A stretch of 7,959 bases of DNA from assembly GCA_046757585.1 (NCBI GenBank), contig JBHHYR010000189.1, positions 1 to 7,959 of the forward strand, written 5' to 3'. A model generated the notes under the pieces. The model ran no database searches and was not told where the DNA came from. It saw nothing but the letters and a program-made list of their open reading frames with translations. This DNA comes from JBHHYR01 sp046757585 (GTDB lineage Bacteria; Desulfobacterota; Binatia; HRBIN30). The position numbers and the translations under genes are program-made. Shown in pieces: positions 1 to 6,590 of this stretch (positions within the stretch are counted from its first letter, which is position 1; every line of letters starts with the position of its first letter).

Positions 1-562
1 GCACCCGTTGGGTCGCCGTCGCCGTGTACGCGTGCAGACTGGCGCGCGGAAAGCGCTGCTTCAACGCAGCGAGCTGCCGGTATTCCGGCCGGAAGTCGTG
101 CCCCCAGTGGCTGATGCAGTGTGCTTCGTCGATCGCGAAAGCGCGCACCTCGAGGGATGCGATCAGCTCCAGGAAGCGGGAGGTGAGCAGCCGCTCCGGG
201 GCGACGAACACGAGCCGGTGTCGTCCGGCTGCGATCTCAGCCTCCGCTTGGCGCACGGCTGCAGGTGGCAGACCGCCGTACAACGCGGTGGCCGGGTAGC
301 CGCATGCCCGCAAGCCGTCGACCTGATCCTTCATCAGGGAGATAAGCGGCGAAACGACGATGTCCGTTCGCTTGGTCAGCTCCGGGGGAACCTGGTAGCA
401 TAGGGACTTGCCGCCCCCGGTGGGCAGCACTACCAGCGAGTCGCGGTGCTCCAGGGCTGCACGGATCGCCGGCTCCTGCAGTGGACGGAGCGCCTCGAAG
501 CCCCAATAGCGGCGAATCGTCGCCACGATCTTCGCCGTTGGCCACGCGCACCCCTCACGCAT
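1..562 (-). CDS. recQ: ATP-dependent DNA helicase RecQ, N-terminal part (cut by window edge)
   Basis: Superfamily 2 3'-5' DNA helicase of recombination and repair. Translating the minus strand from ATG at 562 gives 187 residues, open to the left edge. The RecQ motifs appear in order: motif 0 around residues 19-33 (YWGFEALRPLQEPAI), Walker A LPTGGGKSLCYQ (46-57), motif Ia VVSPLISLMKDQVDGL (69-84), APERL (121-125), Walker B/DEAH-box plus aromatic-rich loop AIDEAHCISHWGHDFRPEY (143-161), and motif III TATAT (180-184). This covers the first RecA-like lobe. The second lobe, zinc-binding/winged-helix RQC region and any HRDC domain lie outside the window. The start is well supported: an in-frame TGA lies directly before the ATG, and GAGGG (572-568) sits 5 bases upstream. 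The gene follows the unknown secreted protein by 75 bases on the same strand. The family call is close to certain; RecQ paralogues cannot be separated from this part alone. Confidence 0.95.
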   Translation of the reverse strand, partial: MREGCAWPTAKIVATIRRYWGFEALRPLQEPAIRAALEHRDSLVVLPTGGGKSLCYQVPPELTKRTDIVVSPLISLMKDQVDGLRACGYPATALYGGLPPAAVRQAEAEIAAGRHRLVFVAPERLLTSRFLELIASLEVRAFAIDEAHCISHWGHDFRPEYRQLAALKQRFPRASLHAYTATATQRV

Positions 563-567
563 TCATA

Positions 568-572
568 CCCTC
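568..572 (-). promoter_or_regulatory. Ribosome binding site of recQ
   Basis: On the minus strand GAGGG is followed by five bases and then the ATG at 562. The in-frame codon just before that ATG is TGA, so the site and the stop together fix the recQ start. It is one of only two clear Shine-Dalgarno sequences in the window, the other being before ftsH. Confidence 0.6.
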
Positions 573-589
573 ACGCAGTCACTGAATTT

Positions 590-625
590 GGATGCTATAC
601 ATACACTAATCGATGTACGAATCAA
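590..625 (-). promoter_or_regulatory. Candidate recQ promoter
   Basis: The gap between the unknown gene and recQ is distinctly AT-richer than its surroundings. Reading the minus strand, TTGATT (625-620) resembles a -35 box. Downstream lies a TA-rich stretch around 602-593 (ATGTATAGCA) holding several imperfect -10 candidates at spacings of 17 to 20 bases. None matches TATAAT well at the ideal spacing, so the exact -10 is undecided. If active, it would let recQ be transcribed separately from the gene upstream of it. Confidence 0.3.
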
Positions 626-637
626 GACGCTCCATGG

Positions 638-1309
638 TCAGCGCGAGGGCGCCGGCGGTGCACGGGTGATACTGGTCTCAACGCCGTTGACCGATACGGC
701 GGAACGCTCGAGCAGCTGTCGCGCCGTAATGTGCCCCGCGATGAGCTCACTGACGTCGCGCGCCAGGAGGTAGAAGGCGGCAGCCTCCGACTCACCGGGG
801 CCCTCACCAAGGTGCGCGCGCAGGTCGGCTTCGTCAGCGTACGCCTTGTGCGTGTACCGCAACACGATGGCGACGCCGTCGGCCGGGACCGCCACGCTGC
901 GCAGGGTGCGCAGCGTGCCCTCGATGACGTCGGACCAGGCGCGGGCCCAGCGGGCCGCCGAGGTCAGCTCACGGTCGTTGTACACGATGCCCGTGTCGAG
1001 CTTGAAGCCGAGGAACCGCTTGCCACCGCGGTCTTCCATGCCCGAGACGCGCACACTTGCCGTGAGCACCGAACCGTTCCGGATGGCCTCGGCCAGCAGC
1101 TGCCCCTCCATGAACACGGCGTCGGCCCCGTATTTGTTGCGGACGTCGCGCAACGTGTGGAGGAGCTGCTTGCGTGTCTGCAGGGCGGCGGCTGGGACGG
1201 GGGGCGCAGCACGCACCGGGAAGCGAAGGACGAGCAGCGCCAAGGCCGCCAGCACCATGGACGTGATCGTCTGGCGCGCGCCGAAGGCCGATCGCTGAAC
1301 GCCTGTCAT
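638..1309 (-). CDS. Unrecognised secreted or periplasmic protein, 223 aa
   Basis: I do not recognise this family. The N-terminus looks like a signal peptide: a basic n-region (R6, R12), a hydrophobic core MVLAALALLVL (18-28), and a likely cleavage site near VRA-A (32-35). The mature part has no cysteine and no obvious lipobox, further membrane span, metal-binding or catalytic motif. It starts with a charged, probably helical stretch (about 43-62), continues with a mixed alpha/beta-looking region (about 63-155, including GKRFLGFKLDTGIVY), and ends with a charged helix-like region and a proline-rich tail. The start at ATG 1309 is preferred because it supplies the basic n-region, but no Shine-Dalgarno is visible. 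ATG 1258 (Met18) is the alternative and would fit the possible promoter overlapping 1309. It is divergent from tilS and upstream of recQ. The frame stays open far into tilS on the opposite strand, but that extension is only antisense reading. That the gene is real is fairly likely; its function is unknown. Confidence 0.7.
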   Translation of the reverse strand: MTGVQRSAFGARQTITSMVLAALALLVLRFPVRAAPPVPAAALQTRKQLLHTLRDVRNKYGADAVFMEGQLLAEAIRNGSVLTASVRVSGMEDRGGKRFLGFKLDTGIVYNDRELTSAARWARAWSDVIEGTLRTLRSVAVPADGVAIVLRYTHKAYADEADLRAHLGEGPGESEAAAFYLLARDVSELIAGHITARQLLERSAVSVNGVETSITRAPPAPSR

Positions 1310-1335
1310 TTGTAATGCCGCAGGGATGATGTCAA
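1309..1335 (-). promoter_or_regulatory. Possible promoter of the secreted-protein gene, in the divergent junction
   Basis: The minus strand carries a perfect TTGACA (1335-1330). Fifteen bases further on lies TACAAA (1314-1309), four of six matches to TATAAT, overlapping the annotated ATG. The short spacer makes the pair weak. If it is used, transcription would begin near 1302 and translation would have to start at the internal ATG 1258. On the plus strand of the same 39-base junction, TTAAAT (1338-1343) could be a -10 for tilS, but I see no partner -35 box. Confidence 0.25.
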
Positions 1336-1348
1336 ACTTAAATCCGTT

Positions 1349-2767
1349 GTGCAACAAATGTCCGCCGCCGCAACCTTTGTGAAGCAAGTGGGACGAACCA
1401 TTCGACGCTTCGGCATGCTCGTGCCGGGCGACCGGGTGCTGGTCGCCGTTTCGGGCGGGCCGGACTCCGTAGCGTTGCTGGCGGCGCTGGCCGCCCTGGC
1501 GTCCCGATTGGGTATCGCGCTGCGCGCGGCGCACCTGAATCACCAGCTGCGTGGAGAGGAATCCGCGCGCGACCAGCGCTGTGCCGAAGCGGTGGCACAA
1601 CGGCTGGGTGTCCCATGCATCGTCGGCGAGACCGCTGCGCTCAGCGGTCGGGCGAACCTGGAAGCGCGCGCCCGGGCGCAACGGTACGCCTTTCTGGCAC
1701 AGACCGGCGCCGAGCACCGCTGCAATAAGATCGCCACCGGCCACACCATGGATGACCAGGCCGAGACGGTCCTGATGCGGCTGCTGCGTGGTACCGGTTG
1801 CGACGGCCTTGCCGGTATCCGGCCGGTGCGGGACGCCTGGATCGTGCGCCCGCTGATCGAATGTTCACGCCGGCAAGTACGGGCGTTTCTCGAGGCCAGT
1901 GCGCTGCCGTCCTGCGAGGACAGCACGAACGGCGACCGGCGCTTCCTGCGTAATCGCCTCCGCCACGACGTCCTGCCGCTGCTGCGGTCGATCAACCCGA
2001 GGGTCACACGAAGCCTGGCCTCGGTGGCGGAGATGGTGGCGGCGGAGAGCGACCTGCTCGACACGTACGCCCAGGCCGTGCTGGCCGCGCTCCCGTCATC
2101 GGACGGCACGCTGCCCGTGCCCGCGCTGCTCGCGCTGCCAGCCGGCTTGCGGGCACGTGTCGTGCGGGCCTGGCTCCGCCAGCAACGCGGCGACCTGCAG
2201 CAAATGGCTGCCGCCCCCGTTCGCGCCGTGATCGAGCTGGCGCAGGGTGGCCGGCCGAATGGCCGCGTCCGGCTGCCGGCCGCCCAGATGGTCCGCCGGG
2301 AATATGATCGGCTGCTGTGGGATCGCTGCGAGCAGGCGGCAGCCGAAGCGGTGACGGTGCAGCAGCTCGTGCCGGGATCGGCAGTGCAGTTCGAGTCCGG
2401 CTGGTGCGTCAGCGCCGAAGTGGTCAGCCAGCCCGGCCGAACCCGCGCCACTGCGGCAGATCTGTGGGAACTCGTGGCCGATGCCGAGACGGTGGCAACA
2501 CCGCTGGTGGTCCGGTGCGCCCAGCCGGGCGACCGCATCCAGCCCTTGGGAATGCGCGGGCGCCGGAAGCTGCAGGACATCTTCGTGGACCGGAAGCTGC
2601 CGCGCGCCGTGCGCTGGTCGCGGCCTGTGGTGGAGTCGAACGGAGAGATCCTCTGGGTGCCGGGGGTGGTGCGCAGCAATGCCGCCTTGGTGACCGGGCG
2701 AACCCGTTCGCTGTTGCGCTTGGCTGTGGCGCACGAGGGCATTGCTGGCCGCTGGAACCTGTGTTAA
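1349..2767 (+). CDS. tilS: tRNA(Ile)-lysidine synthetase TilS
   Basis: TilS uses ATP to attach lysine to C34 of the CAU-anticodon tRNA-Ile, changing its decoding from AUG to AUA and its charging from Met to Ile. It is cytoplasmic and normally essential. The 472-aa protein shows the N-type ATP pyrophosphatase P-loop SGGPDS (35-40), the family signatures HLNHQLRG (62-69) and GHTMDDQAETVLMRLLRG (131-148), DSTN (191-194) and RNRLRHDVLPLL (201-212). A C-terminal TilS domain covers about 385-445, including QPGDRIQPLGMRGRRKLQDI (392-411). The length is somewhat above the 432 aa of the E. coli protein. The start is GTG 1349 or ATG 1358 (four codons in). Neither has a visible Shine-Dalgarno, so a very short leader or leaderless mRNA is possible. 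ftsH follows after 37 bases on the same strand, as is common in bacteria. The identification is firm. Confidence 0.95.
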   Translation: MQQMSAAATFVKQVGRTIRRFGMLVPGDRVLVAVSGGPDSVALLAALAALASRLGIALRAAHLNHQLRGEESARDQRCAEAVAQRLGVPCIVGETAALSGRANLEARARAQRYAFLAQTGAEHRCNKIATGHTMDDQAETVLMRLLRGTGCDGLAGIRPVRDAWIVRPLIECSRRQVRAFLEASALPSCEDSTNGDRRFLRNRLRHDVLPLLRSINPRVTRSLASVAEMVAAESDLLDTYAQAVLAALPSSDGTLPVPALLALPAGLRARVVRAWLRQQRGDLQQMAAAPVRAVIELAQGGRPNGRVRLPAAQMVRREYDRLLWDRCEQAAAEAVTVQQLVPGSAVQFESGWCVSAEVVSQPGRTRATAADLWELVADAETVATPLVVRCAQPGDRIQPLGMRGRRKLQDIFVDRKLPRAVRWSRPVVESNGEILWVPGVVRSNAALVTGRTRSLLRLAVAHEGIAGRWNLC

Positions 2768-2795
2768 CCTTAGTAGGCTCTACTGTGCATTCAGC

Positions 2796-2801
2796 GAGGG
2801 A
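2796..2801 (+). promoter_or_regulatory. Ribosome binding site that fixes the ftsH start
   Basis: GAGGGA lies just before the GTG at 2805 (five bases between GAGG and the GTG). The ftsH frame is open further upstream into tilS, so this site and the family-typical MNQF N-terminus decide the start. Confidence 0.6.
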
Positions 2802-2804
2802 ACG

Positions 2805-4646
2805 GTGAACCAGTTTTCACGTAACGTGGCTCTGTGGCTCGTCCTCGGGTTGATGTTTCTGCTCCTCTTCAACCTGTTCAGCAAGCAGCAGACGAAGGAA
2901 CCCGAGATGATCTTCAGTGACTTCGTGGCGGCCGTCGAGAAAGGCGACGTCACGGAAGTGACCATCCAGGGCCAAAACATCCGTGGTAAGTATCACAACG
3001 GCGAACGCTTTAAGACGTACGTCCCCGAAGATCCGGATCTCGTCAAAGTCCTGCGCGACAAGGGTGTGAAGATCGCCGCCAAGCCTGAAGCCGGCGATCC
3101 GTGGTACGTGGTGCTGTTCGTGCAGTGGTTTCCTATCCTGCTCCTGATCGGCGTCTGGATCTTCTTTATGCGCCAGATGCAGGTGGGCGGCGGCAAAGCC
3201 ATGTCGTTCGGCAAGAGCCGCGCCAAGCTGCTGAGCGAGAACACGCAGAAGGTGACTTTCAACGACGTCTCCGGCATCGACGAAGCGAAGGAGGAGCTGG
3301 AAGAGATCATCGCCTTCCTGAAGGACCCTAAGAAGTTCACCAAGCTGGGTGGACGCATCCCGAAGGGCGTGTTGCTCGTGGGATCGCCCGGGACGGGCAA
3401 GACCCTGCTGGCGCGCGCGATCGCCGGGGAAGCGGGCGTGCCCTTCTTCTCGATCAGCGGCTCGGATTTCGTCGAGATGTTCGTCGGCGTCGGTGCCTCC
3501 CGCGTGCGCGACCTGTTCGTGCAAGGGAAGAAAAACGCTCCGTGCATCATTTTCATTGATGAGATCGATGCCGTCGGACGGCATCGTGGTGCCGGGCTCG
3601 GCGGCGGCCACGACGAGCGCGAGCAGACGCTGAACCAGCTGCTCGTCGAGATGGACGGCTTCGAGACGAACGAAGGGGTGATTCTCATCGCCGCGACCAA
3701 CCGGCCCGACGTGCTCGACCCCGCCCTGCTGCGGCCGGGACGCTTCGACCGGCGCGTCGTCGTTCCCCGACCGGATGTGAAAGGACGTGAGGGCATCCTG
3801 CGCGTGCATACCCGGCGCGTCCCGCTGGGCGACGATGTGGACCTGGGCTTGCTCGCGCGCGGCACACCGGGATTCGCCGGGGCGGATCTCGAAAACCTGG
3901 TCAACGAAGCTGCCTTGCTCGCTGCGCGCCGAGAGAAGACTCACGTCGGCATGAGCGATTTCGAGGTCGCCAAAGACAAGGTCATGATGGGGGCTGAACG
4001 CCGCAGCATGATCATGAGCCAGGAGGAACGCCGCAATACGGCCTACCACGAGGCGGGTCATGCCCTAGTGGCGAAGCTGTTGCCCGGTGCGGACCCGGTG
4101 CACAAGGTGTCGATCATTCCCCGCGGTATGGCGCTGGGTGTTACCCAACAGGTGCCCATCGATGACCGCCATTCCTACACGCGGGAGTTCATCAGCAACA
4201 GCCTCACCATCCGCTTCGGCGGGCGCGTGGCGGAGGAGCTCATCCTCGGTCACGTCACGACGGGTGCGGCCGACGATATCGAAAAGACTACGGATTGGGC
4301 GCGCAAGATGGTGTGCGAGTGGGGGATGAGCGAGAAGCTGGGGCCGATGACCTTCGGCAAGAAGGAAGAGCAGATCTTTCTCGGCCGCGACTTCACCCAG
4401 CTGCAGGACTACTCCGAGCACACCGCGATGGAGATCGACGCGGAGATCCGCCGGATCATCCAGGACAGTTACCAGCAGGCGAAGGACCTGCTCGCAAGCC
4501 ATATCGAGGTGCTGCACAAAATCGCGGAAGCCCTCTTGGACAAGGAAGTGCTCGACGGTGCCGAGATCGACGACATCATCCGCTCGTCCGGCAGTGCAAA
4601 CGGTTCCACGCCCTTGACCGCAGCGGGCGCGGACGTACGCGCCTGA
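2805..4646 (+). CDS. ftsH: ATP-dependent zinc metalloprotease FtsH
   Basis: Membrane-anchored hexameric AAA+ protease that extracts and degrades membrane and short-lived cytosolic proteins. From GTG 2805 it has 613 aa, with the standard layout: transmembrane helix 1 (about 8-25), a periplasmic domain (about 27-99), transmembrane helix 2 (about 101-121), then the AAA+ module. Walker A is GSPGTGKT (193-200), the pore loop is MFVGVG (225-230), Walker B is IIFIDE (248-253), and the second region of homology TNRPDVLDPALLRPGRFDRR (298-317) contains the arginine fingers. The protease domain has the zinc site HEAGH (415-419), and the likely third ligand is D491 in GAADDI. The P-loop has Ser where most FtsH proteins have Pro (GPPGTGKT), a position that is not catalytic. 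The C-terminus is a short polar tail. The gene lies 37 bases after tilS and 184 bases before cdaA. The identification is certain. Confidence 0.98.
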   Translation: MNQFSRNVALWLVLGLMFLLLFNLFSKQQTKEPEMIFSDFVAAVEKGDVTEVTIQGQNIRGKYHNGERFKTYVPEDPDLVKVLRDKGVKIAAKPEAGDPWYVVLFVQWFPILLLIGVWIFFMRQMQVGGGKAMSFGKSRAKLLSENTQKVTFNDVSGIDEAKEELEEIIAFLKDPKKFTKLGGRIPKGVLLVGSPGTGKTLLARAIAGEAGVPFFSISGSDFVEMFVGVGASRVRDLFVQGKKNAPCIIFIDEIDAVGRHRGAGLGGGHDEREQTLNQLLVEMDGFETNEGVILIAATNRPDVLDPALLRPGRFDRRVVVPRPDVKGREGILRVHTRRVPLGDDVDLGLLARGTPGFAGADLENLVNEAALLAARREKTHVGMSDFEVAKDKVMMGAERRSMIMSQEERRNTAYHEAGHALVAKLLPGADPVHKVSIIPRGMALGVTQQVPIDDRHSYTREFISNSLTIRFGGRVAEELILGHVTTGAADDIEKTTDWARKMVCEWGMSEKLGPMTFGKKEEQIFLGRDFTQLQDYSEHTAMEIDAEIRRIIQDSYQQAKDLLASHIEVLHKIAEALLDKEVLDGAEIDDIIRSSGSANGSTPLTAAGADVRA

Positions 4647-4682
4647 GTGAGCCTCCGGCGCGACCCTTTCCGTACGTTCATA

Positions 4683-4733
4683 GGCCCGCCGCTCCCCCGG
4701 CCGGGCGCCGCCACCGCCGGGCGGAGCTGGGCC
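4683..4733 (+). terminator. Strong GC-rich hairpin between ftsH and cdaA (terminator or processing element)
   Basis: Three nested complementary blocks are visible: GGCCC (4683-4687) with GGGCC (4729-4733), GCTCC (4691-4695) with GGAGC (4723-4727), and CCCGGC (4696-4701) with GCCGGG (4716-4721). The two inner blocks are contiguous except for a bulged C at 4722, giving an 11-bp stem with a 14-base loop. The outer 5-bp block is joined across a small GCC/T internal loop. No T-run follows, so this is not a canonical intrinsic terminator. It starts 36 bases after the ftsH stop, where a terminator, attenuator or mRNA-stabilising structure could act. The fold is clear from the sequence; the role is inferred. 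Confidence 0.4.
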
Positions 4734-4773
4734 CCTGGCGGTTCGAGCGGTGGGGCGCGCGGCGCGTTGAACC

Positions 4774-4803
4774 TGGAGACCGAGACTTCGATGAACGTAT
4801 AAG
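4774..4803 (+). promoter_or_regulatory. Candidate sigma-70-type promoter of cdaA-cdaR-glmM
   Basis: TATAAG (4798-4803, five of six matches to TATAAT) stands out in a GC-rich gap. Eighteen bases upstream is TGGAGA (4774-4779, four of six to TTGACA). Transcription would start near 4810, leaving a leader of about 20 bases before the cdaA ATG. A better-looking TTGAAC (4767-4772) is too far away, with a 25-base spacer. Lying after the hairpin at 4683-4733, this would make the three-gene module at least partly independent of tilS-ftsH. Confidence 0.35.
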
Positions 4804-4830
4804 CCTGCCTGCGTTGGATCGCAGCACCCT

Positions 4831-5580
4831 ATGCTAGAGTTACCCGCCAACTTCCGGATTCAGGACGCGATCGATATCGCCATCATCGCGTTCATCATCT
4901 ACCGGATCATCGATCTCATTCGCGGCACGCGCGCGGTGCAGATGTTGATCGGGCTGGCCGTGGTCTTTCTCACGTTCCTGTCCTCCCAGTACTTCTCGCT
5001 GTACACCCTCAACTGGATCCTGGACAATTTCCTGAGCTCCATCCTGCTGGTCATCGTCGTCATCTTCCAAGACGACATCCGCCGCGCTCTGACCCAGGTG
5101 GGGACGCGCCCCTTCTTTGGCGTGGAACCGGAAATCCACGGCCAGGAGCTGGAAGAGATCGTTCGCGCTGCCGTGTCGCTGGCCAGCAAGCGCGTCGGCG
5201 CGCTGATCGTGGTGCAGCGGGAGGTGGGCTTGAACGAGTACATCGAGGTCGGGACCCGGCTCGACGCCCGAGTCAGCCGCGAGCTGATCACCAGCATCTT
5301 TCTGCCGCCCTCCCCGATCCACGACGGGGCGTTGATCATCCACAAGGGGCGGATCATCGCGGCCGGCTGCTTCCTGCCGCTGACGACCAACCCGCATGTC
5401 AGCAAGACCCTCGGCACGCGGCACCGCGCCGCCATTGGCCTGACCGAAGAGACCGACGCGATCGTCGTCGTTATCTCCGAAGAGGAGGGAGCCATCTCGA
5501 TGGTCCGCGAAGGCCGGATTACACGCGACGTCGATGCCGGTACCCTGCGCAGCACGCTGCAGCGGTTGCTGAGAACATGA
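4831..5580 (+). CDS. cdaA: Membrane diadenylate cyclase CdaA (DacA), makes c-di-AMP
   Basis: Condenses two ATP into cyclic di-AMP, the messenger that controls potassium/osmolyte balance and cell-wall homeostasis in bacteria that have it. The 249-aa protein has three hydrophobic segments at about 12-30, 37-57 and 62-80, then a cytosolic DAC domain. The catalytic signatures are intact: PPSPIHDGALIIHKGRI (159-175) with DGA at 165-167, and GTRHRA (195-200) with RHR at 197-199, followed by SEEEGAIS (216-223). It is somewhat shorter than the 273-aa B. subtilis CdaA, mostly through a short C-terminal tail. The start at ATG 4831 is chosen because the first transmembrane helix follows directly; the Shine-Dalgarno is weak. 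Its stop overlaps the cdaR start in ATGA. The cdaA-cdaR-glmM order is the classical arrangement of this enzyme class, so the assignment is firm. Confidence 0.96.
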   Translation: MLELPANFRIQDAIDIAIIAFIIYRIIDLIRGTRAVQMLIGLAVVFLTFLSSQYFSLYTLNWILDNFLSSILLVIVVIFQDDIRRALTQVGTRPFFGVEPEIHGQELEEIVRAAVSLASKRVGALIVVQREVGLNEYIEVGTRLDARVSRELITSIFLPPSPIHDGALIIHKGRIIAAGCFLPLTTNPHVSKTLGTRHRAAIGLTEETDAIVVVISEEEGAISMVREGRITRDVDAGTLRSTLQRLLRT

Positions 5581-6590
5581 AGGGGCTCGAGCGGGAGCAG
5601 CTGCGAGCACTGTGGCACAAGGTGCGGGCCACGTTGCTCAATCCGGAACGCCTGCGCCGCTTGATCACGCACAATTTCGCCCTCAAGCTGCTGTCGCTGC
5701 TGATCGCGTTCAGTCTGTGGTTCTTCGTCAACTTCGGCGAGCGGGACACGCAGGAGTCGCTGCGAGTTCCCCTCGAGCTGCGCAACATTCCAGCGCACCT
5801 CATGATCACGAGCCCGCGCGTCGACTTCATCGATCTGCGAGTCAGCGGGCCCCGTGCCCTCCTCGGTCGCATCGATCACGACCGGCTGTTGATCCCCCTG
5901 GATCTCAGTGGCGTACGACCGGGCCCGGCCGTGTTCCGCGTGGCAGCCGAATCGTTGAATCTGCCTCGCGGCGTCAGAACCGTGCGCATCAATCCCGCCC
6001 AGATCACGCTCGAGTTGGAGCGCGTGGGATACAAGTCCGTACCGGTGCGCCTGCGGCTGGACGGTAAGCTGCCGCCGGGCCTGGTCGTCACGGATACGAA
6101 GGTGTCTCCGGAGACGATCCGCGTGACCGGACCGGTGTCGGATGTGCAGGACGTCACCGCTGTGGATACCGAGCAGCTGGACATCAGCAAGGCGACACCC
6201 GGTACACTCGAGCGCGAGCTACGACTGGAACCCGTCGGCGAATATCTGTCCGTCAGTGCGGATCGGGTCGCGGCCCAGGTGCGCATCGAGGAAGTCAAGG
6301 TGACGCGGGTCTGGAAAAGGGTGCAGGTCCGGGTTCGTAACGTGACCTCGCACTACCGGGTCACCCCTAACCGGATCGCGATCACCGTCCGTGGCCCGAA
6401 ACGCCTGGTCGACAGCCTTGAGCTGCAGCCGGGCGCGGTTTATATCGATGCTGCCGGTGTCAAGCTGGGCAGGCATGAGGTGAAGCCGACGGTCGACTTG
6501 CCGGTTGGCGTGGAGCTGGTCTCGATGAAGCCCGCGAAGGTGCGGCTGTCCCTCTGGAAGAGAAAGCGCGCGAGCCGTGGCCACCGCTGA
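5577..6590 (+). CDS. cdaR: YbbR-domain protein CdaR, membrane-anchored partner of CdaA
   Basis: A 337-aa protein with a basic cytosolic N-terminus, one membrane span at about 34-53 (FALKLLSLLIAFSLWFFVNF), and an extracytoplasmic part of three YbbR-like beta-rich repeats (about 59-147, 148-240 and 245-327). Recurring elements include SLRVPLELRNIP (61-72), KSVPVRLRLDGKLPPGLVV (153-171), VSPETIRVTGP (176-186) and VTPNRIAITVRGP (262-274). In Firmicutes CdaR binds CdaA and modulates its activity; it has no known enzymatic function. The ATG overlaps the cdaA stop by 4 bases and has no strong Shine-Dalgarno, pointing to translational coupling. The tail is very basic (WKRKRASRGHR), and its codons overlap the start of glmM by 14 bases. 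Family and position make the call strong; the direction of its effect on CdaA here is unknown. Confidence 0.92.
   Translation: MKGLEREQLRALWHKVRATLLNPERLRRLITHNFALKLLSLLIAFSLWFFVNFGERDTQESLRVPLELRNIPAHLMITSPRVDFIDLRVSGPRALLGRIDHDRLLIPLDLSGVRPGPAVFRVAAESLNLPRGVRTVRINPAQITLELERVGYKSVPVRLRLDGKLPPGLVVTDTKVSPETIRVTGPVSDVQDVTAVDTEQLDISKATPGTLERELRLEPVGEYLSVSADRVAAQVRIEEVKVTRVWKRVQVRVRNVTSHYRVTPNRIAITVRGPKRLVDSLELQPGAVYIDAAGVKLGRHEVKPTVDLPVGVELVSMKPAKVRLSLWKRKRASRGHR

Noticed and set aside
8..403. Plus-strand open frame of 131 codons at the left edge
   Set aside because: It lies entirely antisense to the RecQ helicase core, whose motifs are unmistakable on the minus strand.
603..626. Possible operator palindrome around the GTAC in the recQ upstream region
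   Set aside because: The arms match only over three bases before mismatching, so it is no better than chance.
446..1315. Plus-strand 289-codon open frame across the recQ start and the unknown gene
   Set aside because: It is antisense to both minus-strand genes, lacks any family motif, and has an arginine/glutamine-rich composition typical of a shadow frame.
1310..1744. Upstream extension of the minus-strand unknown protein to a 368-codon open frame
   Set aside because: It runs antisense through the conserved start and P-loop region of tilS. The signal peptide beginning at 1309 marks the real N-terminus, and long antisense frames are expected in GC-rich coding DNA.
2742..2804. Upstream extension of ftsH into the end of tilS
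   Set aside because: It would add 21 residues not typical of FtsH and ignore the good Shine-Dalgarno before GTG 2805, which gives the usual MNQF start.
2817..4061. Minus-strand 414-codon open frame across ftsH
   Set aside because: It is antisense to the highly conserved FtsH AAA+ domain, with a His/Gln/Asp-rich composition and no recognisable motif.
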